Part shown: one piece after another, positions 36,101-47,896 of the stretch
How the letters are laid out: each line of letters begins with the position of its first letter
Position numbering within the stretch: position 1 is the stretch's first letter
Origin: Taudactylus pleione
Taxonomy: Eukaryota; Chordata; Amphibia; Anura; Myobatrachidae
Length of the DNA: 64,000 nucleotides
Assembly (NCBI GenBank): GCA_031769625.1
Contig: JAUIMM010000689.1
Coordinates: forward strand, 193,501-257,500
Direction: 5' to 3'
Translations under genes and position numbers: made by a program
The notes under the pieces: generated by a model
Told to the model about the DNA's origin: nothing
The model's database searches: none
The model's input: the letters and a program-made list of their open reading frames with translations, nothing else

Positions 36101-36830
36101 GATGTAAATATGAGTGAAGGTACCTGTGGGAGAACTGTGAATGTGAAAGATTGGGAGAGTAATATTCCTACCCCACCTCCTTTACAATTGCTAGGCCTGG
36201 AGGTGTGTGAGAAGTGTAGGTTACCATGTGAAAGTGCAGCAGGGGAGACAGTGTCTGATTGTGTTAGCCATGTTTCTGTTATTGCCAGAAGGTTGAGGTT
36301 AGTTGAAATAAAGAGGTCATGGATGGATGTTAGTTTGTTGCAGACAGAGCGTGCATTCCATAAGGCACATTTTAGTGACTTGGATGGTGAAGGGAGGCAC
36401 GCAATGTTTATGAGGTTAGCTGGATTTATAGTTAGTTGTGGGTGTGGCATGTGGGTTGGGCCTGGATTTGGAGATATGTCACCAGCTAATAGAAGCAAAA
36501 GGAGCGAGATATAAATATATTTGTTGGATTTGTCTGAATGTTTGTTATGGCGAGAGGTTGTGGATGTTATTGTCAATGTGTATAGATAAGTTAAAAGCTC
36601 ATATGTGTTTGTAAGAGTAGAGGAAAGTAATGAGGCAGCAATATGTACAGAAGGATGAGCTGCAGGGAGAGTAAAGGATGTAGTAGTCTTAGAGATGATT
36701 CCATCGAGTGAGATCATTAATAGAAGTTTCTGATACATTTTTTCAATACATTCAAAAATGTACAACACACAAACTACTGGTAAGGAATGATATTGTAATT
36801 ACCTTGTCGTAGATGTTGTTCAACTTTTTT
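33186..36830 (-). mobile_element. L2-clade LINE, nearly full ORF2, minus strand
   Basis: The 3' end on the minus strand is the simple repeat near 33197-33217 (taaataaataaatagc), preceded by 3' UTR sequence shared with the tail at 13907-14065. The coding region runs 36768 to 33547. No separate ORF1 is visible upstream. Confidence 0.9.
33547..36768 (-). pseudogene. L2 ORF2: apurinic endonuclease and reverse transcriptase, two frameshifts
   Basis: A 744-codon frame (36768-34534) has the endonuclease ([48 protein letters not shown]) and then reverse transcriptase ([40 protein letters not shown]). After a shift near 34500 it continues at 34472 with [13 protein letters not shown] sequence and the catalytic box YADDTQIY intact. 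After a second shift near 33945 the C-terminal part ends at 33547 (SSAAPLCQSLHWLPAFYRIQ, FLRAAPTLWNALP). Two frameshifts aside, it is well preserved. The enzyme nicks target DNA and copies its own RNA there. Confidence 0.92.
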
Positions 36831-37480
36831 TTTAACTGTTATATAATTACACTTTGTGTTATAACACACTTAGTGCTTATAATACACGGCTGCCATCGAC
36901 ATCCACGGCTGCCTCTATACTGATTCTAAACTTAAAGAAAGTCTGATTGAGACATGCTACAGCTATGCACAAATGCTAACTAATCAATGAAGAAATTTGG
37001 CACTGGGTTTGTGTAAACACAAGCAGTATCCTACCATAAACTAGGCATCACTGAACAACATCCCCCACCCAGGTAATACAAAATACAATCAAGTCATTAC
37101 ATCTAAATCTTTGCTAACAGAAATAAATTCCATTATGCAGAAATGTAAGAACAATATGTTGCTTGCTAGATGGAAATGGGTAACATACTTTTTAAAATCC
37201 AAACAGCTGATCTGAGTAATTGCAAAGCACTAGTTAGACTATGCAGCTTGTAGAATGGGTAACATACTTTTTAAAATCCAAACAGCTGATCAGCTACTAG
37301 ATTGACCGTCAGTCAGGGCTCGCTACAGCGCTGCCTCCATCCATAGTATAGACTATAGTTTAAGGCTATAGAGTTTTAGAGTCTTTACTGCCTGTCGTGA
37401 ACCATTTCTCATTTTCATTGCAAGTTCTGTGGTGTGCCAGGGATACCTATTTGACGGTGTTTGAGGATGCATCTGTTGAT
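36831..37480. other. No gene; a 38-bp direct repeat
   Basis: aatgggtaacatac...aaacagctgatc occurs at 37175-37212 and again at 37254-37291. Nothing else recognised. Confidence 0.6.
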
Positions 37481-38165
37481 AGCTGTGGATTTCTCCAAAA
37501 AGCATGGAGCAGACTAACCATTTAACATTAATCTGCTGTCTGTTGGACTTCAAGACATTTTGTAAAATTTTTGTATGTCTACCTCTGTTGAGATGGAAAA
37601 AAAATGGCCAAGATACATTTTGTGTGTTCCCATCCTAAAAGCATAAAAACAAACATAGCTTTAAACATTAATCTAGTGTCTGTTAGTTTTCAAGATAATG
37701 ACTGAAATTTTGTGTGTACTTCTATTGAGAGTTAAGATGATGTACAAGATACATTTTGCATGTTCTAATACAAAACTGCATTTGATGTATACATAGATAG
37801 ATAGATGCATTTTTCTCCAAAATGCACGGAGGCAGACACTCTATTCAATGTGAAATCTAGTGTCTTTTGGGATTCAAGTGATCGTGTTACATTTTTGCTT
37901 GTTAACCTTTGTTGAGGTAGAAGATAATAGCAAGATACATTAGGTGTTTTCCTGTAGAAGACAATGCATTTGGTGCATAGGTGGATGGTTGCATTTTTAT
38001 CCAAAACCCATGGAAGCACACAATTTATTTAACATTGTTCTACTGTCTGCTGGGCCTCAAAACACATTGTGAAATTGTTGCATGTCTACATCTGTTGAGA
38101 TGGAAAATAATGGCCAAGATACGTTTTGTGTGTTCCAATAGAAAACAATGCACTTCCCCTTCATC
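37481..38165. repeat. Degenerate tandem array, about four units of 160-200 bp
   Basis: Recurring blocks in the same order: ctagtgtctgtt / tctactgtctgct, then ttcaag, then tctacctctgttgagatgg, then gccaagatacattttgtgtg, then gcattt...tccaaaa. Blocks begin near 37525, 37670, 37855 and 38035. Non-coding satellite-like repeat. Confidence 0.75.
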
Positions 38166-38236
38166 CAATGTGGGGCACTGGAAACACTGGTGTATTGGCA
38201 GTGGTGGAGGAGCCTGGCACTTAATAATTATATATT

Positions 38237-38562
38237 ACACAACAAATTACTTTAGGTGCAAAGGCGCTGATGAATAGTAAAATCTAGAAAAATACTTAAA
38301 TTTTCATATGATCTGTCCCGCTTGTCATACACTGTAGCTAATACTTAGTAACCAATTTAAAATTTACGTGAAAACTACATTGTATGACGAAATTGTTCAC
38401 ATTTGTATTTGTTCCCTTTTTTTCATTTATACAATATCTACCATCTTGAGAATATCGCATAATATTTGAATATTCAAGTGGGACAGATCATATGAAAATG
38501 TAAGTATTTTTCTAAATTATACTATTCATCAGTACCTTTGTACCTGCAGTAATTTGTTGTGT
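38237..38562. mobile_element. Fold-back element with about 88-bp inverted arms
   Basis: The left arm (38237-38324: acacaacaaattact..., tcatatgatctgtcccgctt) is the near-perfect reverse complement of the right arm (38475-38562: caagtgggacagatcatatg..., agtaatttgttgtgt), around a 150-bp AT-rich centre. Superfamily not determined; no clear duplication found. Confidence 0.85.
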
Positions 38563-39774
38563 AATTTAGGTTGATATAAAGGGCTTATGATACCCTTTCA
38601 CTCTGTTCGGTGATTAGGCAGCAGATGTTTTGAGGTGATTTCCACTCTTTTATCTATAATAATTATATATGTCTGAACTGGCTCCTTCCCTTCCATACCC
38701 AAGCAACCTGGAGAGCTCGGTTTTTCAAAAGAACCCATGGGAGCCATGTCACTTTTTTGAGACTGCCAGTCAGCTTCTATTTTTTATTTGAATTTTTAGT
38801 TTTATATCTTCACTGATGGTTCCTGGTCTCTGGAAATGCAACCTGGGCAGGCCTTGGGCTACAGAGGTCTACCTGCAGCAACGGAGGTCTCTGGGAGGTC
38901 CTACTACCTCCACTACAGGTGCGTGTCTGGGCTTCCTGGCTTCGTTTACCCACAGGTAAGGGAGTCTTTGCCATGCACAAGAAACCCAGAGTAGCTGGTA
39001 AATAGTATCCTCCTGTCCCTTCTGACGGGCGTTATGTTTTTTATCTACTAGAAGCTGTGGTTGCTCCCCTTACTTACCGGTGGATGTACAGTGGCTGACC
39101 GACTAATGAACCAGCGACAGCTTATTTACAACAGTACATACCTCACCCTAACCTATCCTGCAGTCCTACTGCTTGGGATGAAAATCCTGTCTAGGGGGTC
39201 ACCCTTAAGAGGGGTTGGCGCAATTAGTATGTGTCTCTTAGAGGAGCTGACAAATTTCCATGCTTATTGGCTGTCAACGCAGATTGTTGCGCAAAGTATC
39301 ATTTTCAAGCACTCCTTTTAGTTCCCGACAGCATGGCAACAAACGCCTCATGTCTTCATAGTCCTCCACCCTCAGGGCCTACCTCAGTTGAAGGTTTTTG
39401 GCATGGTGCATTTCTGTTTTCTCTACAAATTGCCTAGATGATTTGCCCTTTTTCTAATGTACATGAACAACCTTCAGTTTTTGTGTTACTTCATGCCTGC
39501 AAAATGCTGAGTCACCCACCCAAGGTTTTAATGCTGTGTATGCTGTGTCCCCCTTTTTGGCTGTTAAAGGGTAACAGCCATGGACTTTCATGTATCTTTT
39601 TGATACCCAGCTAGCAGGCTGTGCTTACGCATTGGGCATACATTATGTTATTTCATACCATTAGGTCTCTATTCCCCTATGTAGGGTAGACCTGGTCAGA
39701 AAATCCACATGTGGGTCATGTAGGTCTACATTCTTCTGAGTGTATCCAGCTTGCTTTAGGTGCACTATATATCC
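38563..39774. other. No gene seen
   Basis: No recognisable coding sequence or element; frames of up to 86 codons are unconvincing. Confidence 0.5.
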
Positions 39775-40012
39775 TTTATTAAGTTTATAGGCATTATCAG
39801 GTATAGGATATGTGTTTCAATAACACTACTAATGGTCTATTCCCCATTTACTGGTGTGATAGGCAGTATCAAAGGTACAGTATGTGTCTATAACTCTGCT
39901 TATGCTCTATGCCTCCTTACTACAGTAGTGTGATAGGGATTATCTGATGTACCTACTTATGCTCTATTTCTCTAGTCCATACTGGTGTTATAGGCATTTT
40001 CTGATGTATACT
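39775..40012. repeat. Degenerate tandem repeat, about 80-bp unit, three copies
   Basis: Recurring taatggtctattcccc / tatgctctatgcc / tatgctctatttc, each followed by actggtgt(g/t)atagg-type and atc-rich blocks. Confidence 0.65.
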
Positions 40013-40017
40013 ATGAG

Positions 40018-40345
40018 GGTAATTCTAAATTGAATGCAGGGAATGCATAGGGCATCCTATGTTTTCTGTCCGCGCATGTTTCAGAGACACACTGTGATTG
40101 CATTCCGATGGTTACCGCAAGGGACCACAAATCAAAATTGCATGGAGAACCATGCAATTTTGATGGGCATTCCTGGATGGTAACTGGGGAAAGGGGTTGC
40201 TAACAGGTGGGGGCGTTCCACATGCATGTCGGTGCCAGTGACTGCATCTAAAAACACAATTTGACTGGTTGGAAACGATGTGTATGCAGGTGTTGATATT
40301 GTAGAGTTATGTAGGCATACACCAGCGAATGACACAAACTATGAA
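40018..40345. repeat. Probable miniature element with a perfect internal hairpin
   Basis: 40131-40145 (atcaaaattgcatgg) and 40150-40164 (ccatgcaattttgat) form perfect 15-bp arms with a 4-base loop. The outer boundaries are not clear. Confidence 0.5.
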
Positions 40346-40727
40346 CAGCCCAGTTGCTTATCCAGTGGTACATATAACAAGAGCTATAGTGATCACAGCA
40401 CTAATGGTGTCGTAAAAATAATATAATAGCAGTACATAATGCTTTAAAACAGATTTAATATTTCACATAAAAAGTGCTTGTGCAGTGCAAATAACACTAA
40501 TTACTTACAGCATGGTAAGCACAATAAATCCAAACATGTCATTAGCTCCAATTGGAGCAATATAGAAAATAAATAATAAGAGATATCAACAGATAGTTCC
40601 TACCATAAGGTAACTGTGAGTGTCACTTTAAGGTTTTGTTTAAAACAGGGCCTCTGGATAACCCTGTTTTGGGACACTCACAGGCTTAGATCTTTGTGGT
40701 TCTTAAGATTAGTAGCTGCACTTCCAA

Positions 40728-40778
40728 TCGCTGATGCGTTTCAAGCTTAATGCTTTTTGTCAAGGCTGTGGTACAGTA
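40728..40778 (-). ncRNA. Degenerate hammerhead-ribozyme-like motif (Penelope terminal region)
   Basis: On the minus strand ccttgacaa is followed by a stem aagc...gctt and then gaaac. That is the order of a hammerhead core (CUGANGA, stem II, GAAA) with C to U and G to A changes. Penelope-like elements in animals carry such ribozymes in their terminal repeats. Cleavage activity is unlikely with these substitutions. Confidence 0.4.
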
Positions 40779-41385
40779 CTCTCAAACTGCTCCTTTTAAC
40801 TGTGTGGATGGTCGCGTCACCGGAAGTGGTCACTTCTGGTTTTGTGATACAGGAAAGTAACTATATCTTTGGCCTCTGTGGGTTACATTCAGTGTGCACA
40901 GGCACCTTCCGCTGTTCTCCTCCTCAAAGAATGTTCAAAACACGGCTGGTGATCATTTTTGTGAAACCAGAAGTTAACGATCCTTGACTTCTGGTTTCCA
41001 TAGCATCCAGCGGTAATGGGAGCTCTAGTGACAGGAAATGGTCAATCCTCCATTTTATTGAGGACTTGATAGCGGAGAATTCATTCCATTAAATGTTGAT
41101 AATTATAGGGGGGAAGATAAGGAAGATGTTATGATCCTAAATATTCAATATGTACTTAGAAGATTTTAGAAGATAGATATATGTATATATATACATAGGA
41201 AAACCAAAAAGTTTACCCACCAGGATAAACCAAGGAACCAGCACACCACCATGTATATATCAAACAAGCATATTGAATATTTAATAGAAAAAACTTATTA
41301 AAAAAGCCATCATCAAAAAATAGTCATTAAGTACTCATCCAAAACTGGAAACTTCAGTTAGTGTAGTGAGCGATGAGAATTAGCC

Positions 41386-41436
41386 ATCCCGACGGGCCGT
41401 TTCGGCACATATAGCCTTTTTCAAGGGTCAGCCTTA
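41386..41436 (-). ncRNA. Degenerate hammerhead-ribozyme-like motif (3' region of Penelope 1)
   Basis: On the minus strand ccttgaaaa is followed by aggc...gcc and gaaac, then cccgtcggg. Stem II (GGC/GCC) and the GAAAC block are clear; two core positions differ from the consensus in the same way as at 40728-40778. It lies beyond the 3' end of the Penelope 1 coding region, as expected for a terminal repeat. Confidence 0.45.
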
Positions 41437-42323
41437 ATAATGTACTGTATAGTGAGGCTTAATATAGCACAAGTAATCAGTGAACATCGTACTCACCTGT
41501 CCATGTGCGCGCGATCGTCAAGTGCCATCACCTGGAAATATCACCCACAAGGAACCAGTGTACACACTATTGTTTCCGGAGGACTCACTGAAGGTTCCGC
41601 CGACCCGGAAGTGACGCGACGGGAACGCTGTTTGTCAACATCCAGTCAGACGGAATCCTGTGTAGCCTACAACAGAAGCAAGGGGAGTGTCCAGGCTCAC
41701 TCAGGGGGGAGTTAATAGGTGGTCAAGACGACAGCACGTACACAAACAGACAACATATTAAACAAATAACACATAATGTATACATTCCCAAAATCAAACC
41801 CATCTAAGGGGTGCACATCATAGCCAGAAGATATGATTACTACTAGATAGATATATGTGTATTAATAAAGACACTAGCACATTGTAAGCTATTCTGCCAT
41901 TGGACCTAAGTTGTTAATTATAACAGCTAATTTAGATTCTGGATTATAAAAAGATATCAATCAGATATATGAAGGGTTAAACATGTATACATAACTAGAA
42001 TAAAAATAAAATAAACATGGAATCTTGAGAAATAATAATAAACAAAACGACAGTATTTTGAAGCCATTATCTGATAGTAAGAACGACATCATTAATATAA
42101 CTTAACATTACCAAAATGCATGCTAACTTCATAATGCCCAGAGATATTAAAATAAGTGTACAGAAACATCAAAAATAGTGTTTTCCGTAAATGACATACA
42201 TCAACACATCAAAAAAAATAGTAAATAGTAACTCCTCATTGAGGCCAGATAGGGACATTGCATTAAGTTTATAGATCCATTCGCATTCACATTGTAACAA
42301 TAAGCGATGTCTATCACCCCCCT

Positions 42324-44383
42324 TCATGAGGGTGGTATATGGTCCACTGGCATAAATCTAAAGTCCTTGATCATATGTCCACAAGTAAAAAAATGCTTGG
42401 CCACAGGTGGTGTGCTAGTATCAATATTATTAGTGGCTTTTTTTATAGAACATCTGTGCATCCCAATTCTTTCCTTCAGCATATGAATTGTTTTGCCCAC
42501 ATACAATTTCTTGCATGGGCACAGGATCACATATATAACATATTTGGATTCACATGTCATACGATGTTTCAAATGAAATGTCCTGCTCATAATGGGATGG
42601 CAAAATTTGTTTCCAGTAAGTAAATAGTGACAATTCACACATTTGGCACATTTATGTGCCCCAATTTGTAAGGACAACCAGTTAGAATTAGTGCTGACCC
42701 CTGGGCTAATATCAGAGTAGACAAGATGTTCTTTTAGATTGCGGCTTTTCCTTTAACAAAACAACGGGGGATGAACACAATCCTTCCCAATGATTGGATC
42801 GGCCTGTAAGATATGCCAATACTTTAGTATGGTTTTATGGATAAAGCCAGAAGATAATGAGTAAGTAGTTGGAAATAATAACCTGTCAACCAACGGTTGA
42901 GTCGTTAACAGGTCCTCTCATTTGAGAGCCATGCATTTGTCAATTGCTTCATTAACTTCACGTCTATTATATCCTCTCTGTATGAATTTTTGTCCTATTT
43001 CCTGAAGTGCCATAAGAAGATCCTCATTATGGGAAGTAATCCTTACAACCCTCAATAGTTGTGAGTAAGGGAGACCCCATTTGAGAGCAGGGGGATTGAA
43101 ACTGTTGGCACATAAAAGCATATTTTTATCAGTTGGTTTCCTAAACAACGAGGTCTTCAATTTATTGTCAGTGATGGAGTACAAAACATCCAAAAATTAA
43201 CTACTGGTGGAACTCCATTTATGTGTGAACTTGATCAAGGTTTCTTTCTGGTTAAGGCCTTCAATGAAGGTTTCTAATTCCACTGGGTTACCCGTCCATA
43301 TCAGAAACAAATCATCAATGAAACGAAAATAACATGCAATAAATTTAGAAAAAATGGGATCAGCGGTAATGTGGGTGGTCTTAAAAATATACATGTATAA
43401 ATTGGCATAGGCCGGGGCCATATTCGACCCCATGGCCGTCCCTTTGAGTTGTAAATAAAAAGTATTGCTAAATAAAAAATATTTTTTATGCAAAATAACT
43501 TCCATTAACAATAATAAAAAGTCAACCGGGGGACCATTGTAACATGTATTATTAGTGACCGCACGCCTCACCGCCTCCAAACCCTTCTTGTGTTCTATAT
43601 TGGTGTAAAGACTGGACACATCCAAAGACACCAGTAAACAGTCTTTAGGTAGATTCTCAAACTGTTTTAGTTTAAGCAGAAAATCTGTAGTATCTTTAAG
43701 ATAATGTGGTGTTTTTTGCACAACAGAGAACCTTGTGAAGAGATTATGGGCCTACCAGGAGGGGCCACAGGAGATTTATGTATTTTTGGTAGTGTATAAA
43801 AAAGGGGAATAATTGGGTGATCTTGAATCAGAAACTTTACCATAGGTTCATCCAACCAGTTATTATTAAAACCAAGTTGGATGATAGCATCAATTTCACG
43901 TTTATAGGTGTTGGTTGGATCAAAATCTAATTTCTTGTAACAAGAAGTGTCAGCCAATTGGCTTAATGCTTCATTCATATAGTCCATCTTGTTTAATATT
44001 ACAACACCCCCGCCCTTATCGGCAGGGCGAATGATGATTTCAGGATTGTTTTTTAATGAAGTAATAGCCTCAATCTCATTTTTATTGAGATTTTGATAAT
44101 GTTTATTTTTACGTTTAATGGCTGGCAAAATGTCTTTTTTAACCAGTCTGCAAAATGTTTCTATCGAGGCATTATTAGATGGAGGATCGAATGAACTTTT
44201 GGATTTAAAAGGTGTATTCTTAGTTCTGACACTATCATGCATGGGTAATTTATTGAAATGGTCTTTTAACCTAAGTTGTCTCTGAAATTGGTAAAATTCA
44301 GTTTCCCATTTAAACTCCGTTTGTCTATAGGTCTGGATAAAGGATAATCCTTTTGATAGGACAGTATGTTCAACTTCTGTCAA
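42324..44383 (-). pseudogene. Penelope 1 polyprotein (reverse transcriptase + GIY-YIG), broken
   Basis: 44383-43667 has the N-terminal region (LTEVEHTVLSKGLSF-type start), RPADKGGGVVILNK and FYTLPKIHKSPVAPPGRPII. After a small deletion or frame change, 43721-43197 has the reverse transcriptase core (LVSLDVSSLYTNI, QLKGTAMGSNMAPAYANLYM, and RFIDDLFLIW with the catalytic Asp pair intact). A stop at about 43198 separates 43193-42918. The endonuclease domain is in 42677-42324 (CANCVNCHYL-like cysteines, YVIYVILCPCKKLYVGKT). GIY-YIG makes the nick that starts insertion. Inactive as read. Confidence 0.9.
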
Positions 44384-44469
44384 TCTGTAATTAGATAAAT
44401 TAAATATGACTATCCCCTGTTGCCCCTCTTGGTTTTTCTTGAAGTCTTTTTGTGTTTGGTCCTAGATAC

Positions 44470-44628
44470 ATGGCAGCTTTCAATTAAGGCTATAAAAAAC
44501 CTAGTTGGGTGTGTCTAACAGCCAGCCCCTGTATAGATGTGTCCCTCTGTATCTAGGAGGTGAGTACATTTAACTGCAATGTAATGATGTGCTAGGCATA
44601 TATGCTAGTGTTAGGGACCTGCAGAAAA
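44470..44628. repeat. Direct repeat, copy 1 (159 bp)
   Basis: Begins atggcagctttcaa and ends gggacctgcaga; nearly identical to 44884-45041. It abuts the 5' side of Penelope 1. Confidence 0.85.
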
Positions 44629-44883
44629 ATGGGGTCCCTTGATGCTGGGCTGCAGGCTTAAATGCTTTGATCAAATCATGACAAAATCCCCTTTGTTTTA
44701 TTTGCTGCACACACATAAATTTGCAGTATATTATTGTTAGCGCCGATAGCAAAAGTTTTTCTTTTTTGTATACATATATGGCATTAATATTGCCATGCTG
44801 CTGATACCATGTATGATATGGGTAAAACCAAGCGCGGGCATATTTCTTTTCTGGTTTGTTTCAAAATTTTGCCTTGTGCTATC

Positions 44884-45041
44884 ATGGCAGCTTTCAACTA
44901 AGGCTATAAACAGCCTAGTTGGGTGTGGCTAACAGCCAGCCCCTGTATAGATGTGTCCCTCTGTATCTAGGAGGTGAGTACATTTAACTGCAATGTAATG
45001 ATGTGCTAGGCATATATGCTAGTGTTAGGGAACTGCAGAAA
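44884..45041. repeat. Direct repeat, copy 2 (158 bp)
   Basis: Same orientation as 44470-44628, 414 bp away, with only a few differences. It abuts the 3' side of Penelope 2. The two might be terminal repeats of adjacent Penelope elements or a small local duplication; undecided. Confidence 0.85.
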
Positions 45042-45059
45042 ATATATATATATATAAAA

Positions 45060-47027
45060 CAAACATTTACAGTATATATATAAAACACTATAAAAATATA
45101 TTTCCCACAAGGCATATCTAAGAAGCATAAAACGATAAAATGCATATATAAAATAACATAACGTTATAAAATAGCAGAACAATAAATATGTTTATAGGAA
45201 CCATTTTATTTCAAAGTCTTTGTTTAGACCTTCTGGGACTGTTTTCAATTTATGGATCCATTCCATTTCTCTTTGGCCAAGTCTTATATCCTTGTCCCTA
45301 TTCCTCCAATTATTTTTGACATTTTCAATGCCCATAAAGTTCACATTATGGTTTGATAAACACGCATGTTTGCTTCTATGATCCACCAATGAGTGTGTTT
45401 CCAGGCCTTTCTTTATATTCCTAAGGTGTTCCGACATTCTTGTCTTCAAAGCTCTGGATGTGCGGCCAATATATATGAATCCGCACCTACATTCAATAAA
45501 ATAAATTACATTGGTGGTATGACATGTAATAAAGTCATTAATGGGATATTCCTTCCCTTTAATCAAGAATTTAGTAAACTTAGTTTCTTTGTGTTTTACT
45601 ATTTTACACATGCAGCAAATTCGGCAATGGTGAAAACCCTTTGTTCTTATTGGATTACTGTTATTTTGCTGAAGGGCGCTCTTCACCAGTTTAGTCTTCA
45701 AATTGTCTGCCTTTTTTAAACAAATATTGGTTTTTCAGGTAAAATTGAAGATAAAATTTGATCCTTCTGTAAAATATACCAATGTCTTCTAAAAATATTT
45801 TCTAAAAGTGCATGGTGGGATCCAAATTGTGTTATAAAAGCCCATTCTTTTCCATTTTGTTTTTTATTCACTTTGGGTATAAAAAGGGTTTCTCTGTCTA
45901 AGTTAAGGCTTTCTTCTTTGGTTTTTTGAATTCTGTCTTTAGTATAACCTCTGGATAGGAATTTATCTTTCATTTTATTCATTTGTTCTTTGCATATTTC
46001 ATTATCCATACAATTTCTTCTTACCCTCAGAAACTGGCTTTTTGGTACTCCTTCTAGCCAGCAATCCAGATGTTCGCCATTTCTATGCATGAAGCTATTA
46101 GTGTCAGTCTTCTTTTGATAGCATTTCGTTTTCAGGATATTGTTGTCTGGATATATCATTAGATCTAAGAAGTTGACAGATTCCTTACTAATATTAAATG
46201 TTAGTTTTGTATTCAAAGAACTTTTATTAAGATGTTCACAAAATAATTCCAATTCCCTCACTGGGCCCTTCTAAAAGAAAAGTACATTGTCTATATAGCA
46301 ATGCCAGGCTACCAGGTTCAATCCCCAAGATGGATGATGCCAAATTTCATCCTCTTCCCATTTTGCTAGGAAGAGGTTGGTACAACTGGGGGCAAACCTG
46401 GTGCCCATTGCTGTTCCAACCTTCTGCACAAAATAATCGCCATTGAAATAAAAGTAATTGTTAAAAAGGATAAATGTTATGCTTTCTATTATAAAATCTT
46501 TCTTCTTTTTGTCCACAATTGTTTTTTGCAAGATACCACTTGACTGCTTCCAAACCTTTCATATGTTTAATGATAGTGTATAAAGAGGTTATATCGGCAA
46601 ACAACATAATTATATCATTGTCCCATGTTATTTGAATTTTTTGTATCATGTCCATGGTGTTTTTAAATCTGCAGGATTTTCTTTAATTATCGGTTGTAAG
46701 TGTTGGTCAACATACGCCAACAGATTACTTGTTAAGCTATTTGTGCCTGCTATTATGGGTCATCCATAATAGCAGGTGGATTTGTTTCACTCTTGTGTAT
46801 TTTAGGCAAAATGTAGATGGTAGGAGTAAGTGGGTTAGAAATTTCAAGGAATTATTTCTACTCCTTTCTAATAGATCCTTTTGTTAAGTGATCTTCCAAT
46901 AGTTTAATGAAATTTTTCTTAATTCTTACTGTAGGATTGTTTTTCAACTTACAGTAAGATTCACTTTCTAATTGCTGTCTTATTTCCTATTCATACCATG
47001 TACGATTCATTCATTGGAAGGGATTTA
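45060..47027 (-). mobile_element. Penelope-like element 2, minus strand (3' two-thirds)
   Basis: A different family from Penelope 1, judged by its protein sequence. It is cut at 47027 by the insertion of Harbinger H2; an N-terminal piece of the same type lies at 58905-59775. Confidence 0.78.
45192..46990 (-). pseudogene. Penelope 2 polyprotein, broken
   Basis: From the 47 kb end on the minus strand: EIRQQLESESYCKLKNNPT (about 46980), TPTIYILPKIHK-like sequence (about 46800), MLFADITSLYTII (46655 frame), QKVGTAMGTRFAPSCTNLFL (46531-46271; the catalytic box reads YIDN rather than YIDD). Then 46261-45716 (NISKESVNFLDLMIY, LRVRRNCMDNEICKEQMN), and the GIY-YIG domain in 45701-45192 (VIYFIECRCGFIYIGRTSR). 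Frameshifts near 46,700, 46,540 and 45,710. Confidence 0.88.
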
Positions 47028-47820
47028 GGACCTCATTCAGAGTCGGTCATAGTGGCCACACGGTCGTATGCATCCGATGTTTTTCTTTCTGCGCCTGCGC
47101 ACGGCTAGCTGTGCGCATGTGCGTACGAGCTCTACCGATGCAAAATACTGTCGGTGGTAGGGCTTCCGAAACGGAAGTGGCATGCGAAAGTTGATTGACA
47201 AGAAAGTCCGTTTGTGGGTGTATACGGGGGTGGTGGTCTGCAAATGGAGGCGTGCTTCAGCATTTCCAGGCATTTTAGGGGAGTGCATAAATTATCTGCT
47301 TCGTAAGACCATGAATTGTGGATGTATGACAACGTCACTCTATGAACAGGATGATCGTCCAGGCTAAGGTAGGCAAGAAGCGTCCGCAAGCTACAACAGT
47401 ACAATCGTTAATCCGATGCTACTTGTGATGTTTCTAATTGGAACCACACAAACCAAGCAGCTAAGATTGGTGCATTGTAACTATTAACACTGCTAATTAC
47501 CTTGTAAATGATTTCACTTGCGTGTGCATTAGGGAATTCGTAACACAACTGTTTATTTGTGCTTTTTTAACTTATTTTTTTCGGGCATTTTTTAAAACAT
47601 ATAGCATTGTGTTTTGCGTAGCAGCCTTTTCAGATACCATACTTTTTAAACCATGTATACATTGACATAGTTAAATATAGACAATTTGTTAATAAAATGT
47701 TGTTTTATTTTGGAAATTAGCCTTAAATCACAATTTTAGTTACAATTGTTAGGGCAACATTTGCCTATAAATAAAAATAAAAAACACAATTCTAAAATTA
47801 AAATAAAAAAATTAAAAAAA

Positions 47821-47893
47821 GAGCTTGAGACATTGGTGACAAGAAATATGGGGACTGGACAAGAGGTGAGGGAGGAGATATCCAGGGCTACTT
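47821..47893 (+). repeat. Inverted partial copy of gene A exon 2, just beyond gene A's stop codon
   Basis: The plus strand reads gagcttgagacattggtgac, then aagaaatatggg and gaggagatatccagggct. These are sense-strand blocks of the minus-strand exon 2 (about 48917 to 48822) with about 30 bp missing. A transcript of gene A reading past 47897 would therefore contain its own antisense. Confidence 0.85.
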
Positions 47894-47896
47894 GCG

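Larger units (their letters stand above)
41190..44440 (-). mobile_element. Penelope-like element 1, minus strand
   Basis: It carries reverse transcriptase and GIY-YIG endonuclease pieces in the Penelope order, followed on the minus strand by a non-coding tail with a hammerhead relic. The boundaries are approximate; the 3' tail may extend to about 40620. Confidence 0.8.

Noticed and set aside
36071..36514. 147-codon plus-strand frame
   Set aside because: Antisense of the LINE endonuclease domain.
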